From positions 116,409 to 180,408 of the forward strand of contig NZ_JADWPD010000023.1 of the NCBI RefSeq assembly GCF_017308975.1: 64,000 nt of DNA. Direction: 5' to 3'. This DNA comes from Amycolatopsis sp. MtRt-6. Its GTDB lineage: Bacteria; Actinomycetota; Actinomycetes; Mycobacteriales; Pseudonocardiaceae. Both the position numbers and the translations under genes were made by a program. The notes beneath the pieces were generated by a model, which saw nothing but the letters and a program-made list of their open reading frames with translations, made no database searches and was not told where the DNA came from. Shown here piece after piece: positions 16,615 to 23,425 of the stretch (positions within the stretch are counted from its first letter, which is position 1; every line of letters starts with the position of its first letter).

Positions 16615-17574
16615 GTGACCGCCCTCGCCGACCGGGATGTCGTGTTCCCGCAACCGGTGTTCCGCCGTGCCGTCCGGGCCCGGCTGCTGGAACTCGCCGC
16701 GGACCTGCCGGACCGGCTGCGGCCGTGCGTGCTGCCGCTGATCCACAACCCGGGCAAGGGAGTCCGGTCGGCCTTGGTCGCCGCGGCCGCGGCGGGCGGG
16801 CGGCCGGACCCGGCCGAGCTGGTCCGGATCGGCGCGATCGTGGAGCTGCTGCACCTCGCGTCCCTGCTGCACGACGACGTGGTGGACCGGGCCGCGACGC
16901 GGCGCGGGATGCTTGCGGCGCACGAGGGGGTGGGCGCCGGCACCGCCCTCCTCGCCGGCACGGCCTGCGTCGCACTGGTCGGGCAGGAGGCGGCCGATCT
17001 CGGCCCCGTGGTCGCCGGCGCGTGGGGCCGCTGCGGCGCGGCGATGGCGCTCGGCCAGATGATGGACGTCGAGCGCGCGTACGACACCGAGTTCGGCACC
17101 GACGACTACGTGGCGATGGTGCAGCGGAAGACGTCCGAACTGTTCAAGCTGTGCTGCGTGCTCGGCGCGGGCTGCGCGGGGGCCGGGGCGGACTTCGTCC
17201 CGGCCGTGGCGGCCTTCGCGATCGAGATCGGGGTGTGCTTCCAGATCCAGGACGACTGCAAGGACTTCCTGCCGGGGAACGCGGGGAAACCGGCGGGCAC
17301 CGACCACAAGCTCGGCCTGTTCGGCCTCCCCACGTTGCACGCGGTACGGGCCCGTCCGGACGAGCTGGGACCGCTGCTGCTGGCGCCCGAGATCGGCGCC
17401 GCGGAACTCGCCCGGATCCGCGAAATCGTGGTCTCCGCCGGGGGCGTCGAGTACGCGATCACCGAAGCGCGCCGGCACCGGGCCAGGGCGTTCGAAGCGC
17501 TCGCTCCGTTCGAAGCCACGCCGGCGTGGACAGCGCTGCGGGAGGTGACCGACGCGGTATGGACGCTCTCGTAG
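16615..17574 (+). CDS. Trans-prenyl diphosphate synthase
   Basis: A 319-aa polyprenyl synthetase with both aspartate-rich motifs intact: first HDDVVD in LLHLASLLHDDVVDRAATRRGM, second QIQDDCKDF. The diphosphate-binding Lys/Arg region is NPGKGVRSALV, slightly off the usual GGKRxRP. Such enzymes condense IPP with allylic diphosphates in the cytosol. Product length cannot be assigned; large residues do not flank the first motif clearly. The GTG at 16615 is the only plausible in-frame start near the upstream gene. It overlaps the following reductase-fusion gene by 16 bp, indicating one pathway. Confidence 0.85.
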   Translation: MTALADRDVVFPQPVFRRAVRARLLELAADLPDRLRPCVLPLIHNPGKGVRSALVAAAAAGGRPDPAELVRIGAIVELLHLASLLHDDVVDRAATRRGMLAAHEGVGAGTALLAGTACVALVGQEAADLGPVVAGAWGRCGAAMALGQMMDVERAYDTEFGTDDYVAMVQRKTSELFKLCCVLGAGCAGAGADFVPAVAAFAIEIGVCFQIQDDCKDFLPGNAGKPAGTDHKLGLFGLPTLHAVRARPDELGPLLLAPEIGAAELARIREIVVSAGGVEYAITEARRHRARAFEALAPFEATPAWTALREVTDAVWTLS

Positions 17575-19427
17575 TCGGTGCGGGGGTCGCCGGCTGCACC
17601 GCCGCACGGCTGCTCGCCGAGGCCGGGCTGGACGTCGTCCTGGCCGGCTCGCCGGGGCCGCCGGCCGACCGGCAGCTGGTGCACGAACGCACCGCTTCGA
17701 TGCCCGGCGCGGCCGGTGTGGCCGAGGTCGTGCTCTCCTTCGGCAGCGAGGCACCACGCCGGTACGCCGATCCGGGCTTGGCCATCACCTCCCGCGTCAC
17801 GCTGCTGGCCGGCCTTCGCGCGGCCGCGCGGGACGCGGGCGTCCGGCTGGTGACCGCCGAAGCGGAGCGAGCCGGCGGCGAGGCACCGGAGATCGTGCTC
17901 GACGCGACCGGAGCGGCGCACGCGTCCGGCCGCACCGGCCACGGGGTCGCGACCACCGGGACCTGGCGGGGCTGCCCGGTGGGGCACGAGGTCCTCGTCC
18001 ACCTGACCCAGCCGGCGGCGGACGATCCCCGTGCCCTGCCCGTCGTGGTGCGGGTGGTGCCGGTGCCCGGCAGCACGGACCTGGCCACGGTCACCCTGAC
18101 GGTGATGAGGCCGGTCCGGCCGGACCTGGACACCGTGGTGCGGGTCGTCCGGGAGGCCGACCCGCGCCTCGCCGGCGCCACCCCGGCCGGCCCGCTGGCG
18201 GAGTACCCGGTCAACGCCGCGTTCGCCCCGGAATCGGCCGTGCGCGGCCGGACGCTGGTGCTGGGCGAGGCGGCCGGGCTGGTCAACCCGTTCACCGGCG
18301 ACGGCATCTCCAACGCGGTCCGCAGCGCCGAAATCGCGGCCGCCGCGGTCACCGGGCACCGCGGCGCACCGGACCGGATGGCCGACGCGTACCGGGCGGG
18401 CCTGCGCTCCGCGTTCGTCGGGTACTTCGAGACCGCGCGCCACGCCGTCCGGCACTACCACCTGGCGTGGCGGATCCTGTCGAGCTCGGCGCGTTCGGAC
18501 CATCCGTTCTTCCGCCAGGGCCACCGGGTGGTGCTGCTGGGCGGTCCGATCGCGCACCGGAGCCTCACCACGCGGCACCGGCTGCCCGAGACCACGCGCA
18601 CCTACCTCGCGCCGTTCACGTTGTCCTGCAACGAGGTCATCGTGCGGACGGTGGGTGCGGAATGGCCGTTCCTCGCCGTGCACACGCTCGGCGGCCAGGG
18701 CTATCGCGGGGTGCGGCCGTCGACCCTGCTCGCCGGAGCGCTGATGTCCGGCGGGGACCATCCCGACGTCCGACACGCGCCGGTCGCCGCGGCGATCGAG
18801 CTCGCCCTGCTCGGCGCCGTCGCGCACACCGTCCCGGAAAGCGAGGCGACACCGCTGCGCCGGGGCGTGGACTGGCGGTACGCCTCGGCGGTGATCGCGG
18901 CCGACTACCTGCTCGCCACCGCGACCGGTCTCCTCACCCGGCACCGCCCGGATCTGGCGAACGCGTTCGCGGGCTGGCTCGGCGCCCTCGTGAAGTCGCG
19001 CGCGGAAGACGCGGTGGTCGCGTTGTTCGAAGGCGTTTTCGAGTTCCCGGCCCGCATGGGCGCGCACCTGGCCGGAGCGGCGGACGGCACGATCGGCGTG
19101 CTGCGCCGGTTCGGCCGCAGCTGCGGACGGCTGTTCCTGGTGACCGAGGACCTCGGTGTGCTCGAAGGGCGCCGGACCAGGCTCGACACGACGCTGGCGA
19201 GCACGCTCGCGAGCGGGTTGTCCGGCATCCCCGCTCGTTTCGGCCACGGCACCGAGGAGGAGATCCGGTACCGTCGGGAACCCCTGATCGCCGAACTGGA
19301 ACGAGCCCGGGTGATGGAGCTGGCGAAGGCGACGACACTGCTCGAGGAACTCCCCGAGCCACGAGCCGCGGAGGTGCTCCGGCAGTTCGCCCACGCGCTC
19401 GCGGAGCCGGTGGAGGCGGCCCGGTGA
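17559..19427 (+). CDS. Geranylgeranyl-reductase-like FAD enzyme fused to a degenerate prenyl-synthase domain
   Basis: A 622-aa two-domain protein. Residues 1 to about 330 form a flavin reductase of the geranylgeranyl reductase group: dinucleotide motif VVGAGVAGCTAARLL and GEAAGLVNPFTGDGISNAVRS. Residues about 350-620 align with the trans-prenyl synthase fold (GVRPSTLLAGALMSGG, AAAIELALLG, AADYLLATATGLL). Both catalytic motifs are lost: HTVPES stands where HDDxxD should be (near 422), and LVTEDLG where QIxDDLLD should be (near 528). The second half is therefore probably structural or regulatory, perhaps pairing with the active synthase whose gene it overlaps by 16 bp. Inferred role: reduction of the prenyl product. 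Confidence 0.75.
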   Translation: MDALVVGAGVAGCTAARLLAEAGLDVVLAGSPGPPADRQLVHERTASMPGAAGVAEVVLSFGSEAPRRYADPGLAITSRVTLLAGLRAAARDAGVRLVTAEAERAGGEAPEIVLDATGAAHASGRTGHGVATTGTWRGCPVGHEVLVHLTQPAADDPRALPVVVRVVPVPGSTDLATVTLTVMRPVRPDLDTVVRVVREADPRLAGATPAGPLAEYPVNAAFAPESAVRGRTLVLGEAAGLVNPFTGDGISNAVRSAEIAAAAVTGHRGAPDRMADAYRAGLRSAFVGYFETARHAVRHYHLAWRILSSSARSDHPFFRQGHRVVLLGGPIAHRSLTTRHRLPETTRTYLAPFTLSCNEVIVRTVGAEWPFLAVHTLGGQGYRGVRPSTLLAGALMSGGDHPDVRHAPVAAAIELALLGAVAHTVPESEATPLRRGVDWRYASAVIAADYLLATATGLLTRHRPDLANAFAGWLGALVKSRAEDAVVALFEGVFEFPARMGAHLAGAADGTIGVLRRFGRSCGRLFLVTEDLGVLEGRRTRLDTTLASTLASGLSGIPARFGHGTEEEIRYRREPLIAELERARVMELAKATTLLEELPEPRAAEVLRQFAHALAEPVEAAR

Positions 19428-20371
19428 GGCGGCCGCTGGTCACAACGGTGCTGCTGGCGGTGGCGGCACTGGCGGCGGGGTGCGTCACGCCACCACCGGG
19501 TGAACCGGGTCCGGCCCCGGACCTCCGCGTCCTCGACGGGCTGGCCCAGGTGTACCCGGATCCGGGCAACGCCGCGCTGACGTGGGCGCGCGCCCACCCC
19601 GGCGCCCCGGACGCCGGGCTGATCGAACGCACCATCGGCGTGCGTCCCTCGGCGCGCTGGTTCACCGCCGCCGAGACCGACCTGACCACCCGCGTCCGTG
19701 CCTACGTGACCGCGGCCGCGGACGCCCGGATGATGCCGCTGCTGGTCGCGAGCTTCGCCGGAGCCGAAGAAGCCTGCCCACGCCCGGGTGCCGCCGGGCT
19801 CGTCGACGCCTTCGCCCGCGGCATCGGCGACCGGAAGGCCATCGTGGTCCTCGAACCCGGGCTGCTCGGTTCCCGCTGCGGAACGGACCCGGCGGTGACC
19901 GGGTACCTCGCCGCCGCCGTCGATTCCCTGCGCGGCCTCGCACCGGACGCGCGAACCCTGCTCGACGCCACTTCCGCGGCGGTGCCGCCGGACGCGCTGG
20001 CCCAGCGGCTCGCCGCGGCCGGCCTCGCCCGCGCCGACGGCTTCTCGCTCAACGTCGGCGGCTACGCACCGGGCGCGGAACTGGCCGCCGGTCGAGCGCA
20101 GCAGATCCGGTCGGCCGTGCAGAGCCTGACCGGCCGTGGTGACTACACGGCGTTCGCCGACAGCGCCCGCAACGGTGCTCCGGTCACCTCGGCGTGCAAC
20201 CCGGCGGGCGCCAAGCTGGGACCGAGTGCTTCGTTCACCAACCAGCCGGCCGGGCTCCAGCAGGCGTGGATCACCTTGCCCGGCACGTCGGACGGCCCGT
20301 GCGGCACCGCACCCGGCTCGGCGAAGGGCGAATTCGTGCCCGCACTGGCCGCCGCACTGGCCGGGGGTTGA
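19424..20371 (+). CDS. Lipoprotein with a degenerate glycoside hydrolase family 6 fold
   Basis: A 315-aa protein with a lipoprotein signal (AALAAGC, Cys21) and a GH6-like chain: SARWFTAAETDLTTRV, AFARGIGDRKAIVVLEP, GFSLNVGGY, SARNG, ACNPAGAKLGP and TSDGPCG. GH6 members are cellobiohydrolases and endoglucanases. The segment normally reading NIPGRDC, which supplies the catalytic acid, is FAGAEEAC here; LEPDxL is LEPGLL; DTSRNG is DSARNG. The enzyme is probably inactive or altered, possibly a surface carbohydrate-binding protein. The GTG overlaps the previous stop by 4 bp, tying it to the prenyl genes. Confidence 0.7.
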   Translation: MRRPLVTTVLLAVAALAAGCVTPPPGEPGPAPDLRVLDGLAQVYPDPGNAALTWARAHPGAPDAGLIERTIGVRPSARWFTAAETDLTTRVRAYVTAAADARMMPLLVASFAGAEEACPRPGAAGLVDAFARGIGDRKAIVVLEPGLLGSRCGTDPAVTGYLAAAVDSLRGLAPDARTLLDATSAAVPPDALAQRLAAAGLARADGFSLNVGGYAPGAELAAGRAQQIRSAVQSLTGRGDYTAFADSARNGAPVTSACNPAGAKLGPSASFTNQPAGLQQAWITLPGTSDGPCGTAPGSAKGEFVPALAAALAGG

Positions 20372-20403
20372 TTCCACCACCACAGGAAAACGGGGGGTTC
20401 GAG

Positions 20404-21438
20404 ATGCGCAGAAGGCAAGCTGTTCTGGCCACCGTCGTCGCGATGGTGTCCTGGCAGATCACACTGGGTGGAACACCGGCCGGCGCGACGACGGAGGCCG
20501 GCCTGCCGACGGTCGGCCCGGGGCTCGCCGCCATGGCGCGGCACCAGTCCGCACCGGCGGCCCGGGCCTCGATCACCGCGACGGCGAACGACGTGACGGG
20601 TGACGGGCTCGACGACGTGCTGACCCGGGACCGGGCCACCGGACGGCTCGACGTCCACGCCGGCCGCGGGGCACTGGCCGGAGCCGCCACGCTGGCCGCG
20701 CCGGTCCAGGTCCGGGCCACCACCCCGAACCGGGTGTGGTTCGGCCAGGGCGACCTGAACGGCGACGGACGCAACGACGTGGCGAGCATCGACAGCGCCG
20801 GCGTGATGTACGCCGCGTTCAACCAGGGCGTGGTGGCCGGCGCGCCGCAGCTCTCCGCCGACACCGGGTTCCTGCAGGGCTTCGCGCCGAACATGCTGCC
20901 CCTGCTCACCGACTACGTCGGCAGTGACCCGAACAACCCGCTCGAGCCGGACGGCCGGGCGGACATCGTCTTCCGCGATTCCGGCGCCCAGTCGGTCTAC
21001 CTCTACGTGAACGACGGGATGGTCAACGGAAAGCCGTCGTACAGCAACCGGGGAGCGCTGCTGAACGGCGCCGGCTACCTCACCGACATCAACCTCGCGG
21101 ACCTGACGGGCGACTACTTCAAGGACATCGTCATCACGCAGACCGACGGCACGATGTGGGCGCTGGACATCTTCGCCGAGGTCGACTCCAACGGAAACCC
21201 CGTCGCGAAGTGGTACAAGATCATCGGCTCCGGGATGAATAGCGCCGACTTCGTCCTCTTCCCGGACTTCAACGCCGACGAGTACCCGGACTTCGCGGCC
21301 CGGATCACCGCGAGCGGCGAGTTCCGGGGAGTCCTGCATTCCCGGCGCTGGAACGCCGCCCAGCCGGAGACGGTGTTCGACGCCTCGACCGGCCAGCTGG
21401 TGCAGGCCGGGTGGGCGCGCTACGACTGGATCTTCTGA
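20404..21438 (+). CDS. Secreted FG-GAP/VCBS-type repeat protein
   Basis: A 344-aa protein with a Sec signal peptide (MRRRQAVLATVVAMVSWQITLGG, likely cut near AGA). The mature part has Ca-binding loops typical of FG-GAP beta-propellers: DVTGDGLDDVLTRD, DLNGDGRNDVASID, EPDGRADIVFRD, DLTGDYFKDIVITQ and DFNADEYPDFAAR. Such propellers mediate surface adhesion or act as lectin-like modules. It starts 32 bp after the GH6-like gene behind GGGGGG and may end that operon. There is no further catalytic domain. Confidence 0.78.
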   Translation: MRRRQAVLATVVAMVSWQITLGGTPAGATTEAGLPTVGPGLAAMARHQSAPAARASITATANDVTGDGLDDVLTRDRATGRLDVHAGRGALAGAATLAAPVQVRATTPNRVWFGQGDLNGDGRNDVASIDSAGVMYAAFNQGVVAGAPQLSADTGFLQGFAPNMLPLLTDYVGSDPNNPLEPDGRADIVFRDSGAQSVYLYVNDGMVNGKPSYSNRGALLNGAGYLTDINLADLTGDYFKDIVITQTDGTMWALDIFAEVDSNGNPVAKWYKIIGSGMNSADFVLFPDFNADEYPDFAARITASGEFRGVLHSRRWNAAQPETVFDASTGQLVQAGWARYDWIF

Positions 21439-21528
21439 CCTGCCCGGAGACGTACTCCGCCGTCTTCACGACGTACGCCACGCTGCCGTCGGTGAGCGGC
21501 GGGAAAATTGCGCGGTCGTGCGCCCGGC

Positions 21529-22355
21529 TCACCCCAGCGCGGTCAGCCGCTCGAAATCGGCGTCGGAAAGCACGATGTCCGCAGCGGCGCAGTTTTCTTC
21601 GAGATGCGCGAGCGACGACGTTCCCGGAATCGGGACGACGACCGGCGACCGGCGCAGCAGCCAGGCGAGGGACACCTGAGCGGGTGTCGCGCCGACGTCC
21701 GCCGCGATCTTGGCGAGCACCCCGCCCCGCCCGCCGTGGCGTGGCCGCCGCGGGCGATCGGGAGCCAGGGGACGAACGCGATCCGCTCGCGCTCGCAATA
21801 GGCCAGCACGTCGTCGGACCCGCGGTCGGTCAGGTGGTAGCGGTTCTGGACGCTCGCGATCGGTGCGATGGCCCGCGCCTCGGCCAGTTGCGCGACGGTC
21901 ACTTCGGACAGCCCGATCCGCGCGACCTTGCCCTCGTCCCGCAGCCGGGCGAGCGCGCCGACCTGGTCGGCGAGCGGCACCTGCGGGTCGACGCGGTGCA
22001 GCTGCAGCAGATCGAGGCAGTCGGCGCGCAGCCGTCGCAGCGAGAGTTCCGCTTGCTGCCGCAGGTATTCCGGCCGGCCGAGCGGGACCCACTCGCCGCG
22101 GCTCGGGCGGGCGTGCCCGCACTTCGTGGCGATGAAGAGCCCCCGGTACGGGTGGAGGGCGTCGGCGAGCAGCTCCTCGTTCAGCCCGAGGTCGTAGGCG
22201 TCGGCGGTGTCGAAGAACGTCACGCCCAGTTCGGCCGCGCGGCGCGCGACAGCAGCCGCGCCGTCCTTCACGTGGTCCCACCCGGTGAGCCGCATCGCGC
22301 CGAAACCCAAGCGGTGCACGGAACGCCCGTCTTCGAAGGTGTACGTCGAGGTCAT
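21529..22355 (-). pseudogene. Aldo/keto reductase interrupted by a frameshift
   Basis: Residues 1 to about 200 read in one frame from ATG 22355: GFGAMRL, the Asp/Tyr site FFDTADAYDLG, the Lys site ATKCGHARPS, QLHRVDPQVPL and SVQNRYHL. Around 21715-21745 the family match jumps to another frame, which supplies LAKIAADVGATPAQVSLAWLL and VVPIPGTSSLAHLEEN up to the stop at 21529. The total of 827 bp is not a multiple of three. Either a one-base indel has disabled the gene or there is a sequence error in the GC-rich CCCGCCCCGCCCGCC stretch. All active-site residues lie before the break. Confidence 0.8.
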
Positions 22356-22391
22356 GCCGGAAGCTTCGCCGCCGTCGCCGTCACCCACTAG

Positions 22392-22413
22392 AGATTTAGC
22401 CTGAGCTAAATCT
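22392..22413. promoter_or_regulatory. Inverted-repeat operator upstream of the aldo/keto reductase
   Basis: AGATTTAGC (22392-22400) and GCTAAATCT (22405-22413) form a perfect 9-bp inverted repeat with a 4-bp spacer, 36 bp before the reductase start. The AT-rich arms contrast with the surroundings. The pattern fits a dimeric repressor (TetR, MarR or ArsR type), not encoded nearby. Confidence 0.6.
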
Positions 22414-22559
22414 ACGGTGAACACTCTCCGTGAAGCCGACCTTCCTTGTTAGCGCCAACAGACCAGGACGATTAGGCCGTTCAGGGATATGCGGACGTAT
22501 CGGGCAACCCTAGGGTGATCAAATCCGGCCACCGCGGGAACAAGGAGAAGGCGAGCCCG

Positions 22560-22931
22560 ATGAACATCGAAACGGCGTTGAAGGAAGCCCTTTCCATCTC
22601 CGGCGCGGTGGGCGCGGCCCTGGTCGACTACGAAAGCGGGATGGCGCTCGGGACGCTGGGCGGCGGCGACTGGCTCGACCTCGACACCGCGGCCGCCGGC
22701 AACACCGAAGTCGTCCGCGCCAAGCTGCGGGTGATCTCCGCGCTCCGGCTCAACGACGACATCGAGGACATCCTCATCACCCTGGGCCGGCAGTACCACC
22801 TGATCCGCCTGCTGAAGCCGGCCAAGCACGACTCCTCGCTCTTCCTGTACCTCGTCCTGGACCGCGAACGCGCCAACCTCGCGCTGGCGCGGCACTACCT
22901 GAAGAACATCGAAGCCGAGCTGGTCGTGTGA
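22560..22931 (+). CDS. Roadblock/LC7-like small protein
   Basis: A 123-aa protein with the alpha-beta pattern of the Roadblock/LC7 family (ALSISGAVGAALVDYESGMALGTLGG, RQYHLIRLLKP, FLYLVLDRERANLALARHYL). These small cytosolic proteins dimerise and often regulate Ras-like GTPases (MglB type). AAGGAGAAG precedes the ATG at 22560. Its stop overlaps the GTG of the next Roadblock gene, so a heterodimer is likely. No GTPase, DUF742 or kinase gene lies beside it, unlike the usual actinobacterial conservon. Confidence 0.7.
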   Translation: MNIETALKEALSISGAVGAALVDYESGMALGTLGGGDWLDLDTAAAGNTEVVRAKLRVISALRLNDDIEDILITLGRQYHLIRLLKPAKHDSSLFLYLVLDRERANLALARHYLKNIEAELVV

Positions 22932-23416
22932 CCGGGATGCAGGCCGGGACGCCCGGCGCCCCGATCCCGCTACCCACCCGCAAGCAAGGCGCGGCCCCGG
23001 GCTTTCCGGACGGCATCCGGCAGGCCCAGCCACCCCACCCCGAAGCCGCGGCCGCGGCCGGGGCACTGGCGGAGATCCGCGACAAGGTCGACCGGGCCAA
23101 CATCACCGGGCTCCTGCTGGCGAGCCGCGACGGCCTGCTGCTGGCCAGCGACACCCGGGAAATCGAAGACGACAGCGTCGCGGCCATGGCGGCCGCCGCC
23201 GTCGGGCTCGCCACGAGGTTCGTCGGCCAGGCCGGCCTCGGCGAAGCTCGCGGGGCGATGTTCCAGGGCTCGCTCGGCCACGTCTGCGTCTTCCCCGTGC
23301 AGGGGTCCGTCCTGTTGGTCCTGTTCGCCCGGCCGGACACGACCATGGGCCTGTTCAACGTCGTCGCCAAGCAGGCGCTGACGCTGCTCCAGGAGGCTCT
23401 GGCCGCGGAAAACTGA
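22928..23416 (+). CDS. Roadblock/LC7 domain protein
   Basis: A 162-aa protein with a proline-rich N-terminal tail (about 1-40) and a Roadblock domain (about 45-160: ANITGLLLASRDGLLLASDT, DDSVAAMAAAAVGLATRF, VCVFPVQGSVLLVLFARPDTTMGLFNVVAKQALTLLQ). It starts at a GTG overlapping the previous stop by 4 bp. The closest functional model is MglB-like control of a small GTPase encoded elsewhere. It converges on the large membrane gene with only 9 bp between the stops. Confidence 0.82.
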   Translation: MTGMQAGTPGAPIPLPTRKQGAAPGFPDGIRQAQPPHPEAAAAAGALAEIRDKVDRANITGLLLASRDGLLLASDTREIEDDSVAAMAAAAVGLATRFVGQAGLGEARGAMFQGSLGHVCVFPVQGSVLLVLFARPDTTMGLFNVVAKQALTLLQEALAAEN

Positions 23417-23425
23417 CTACGGAAC

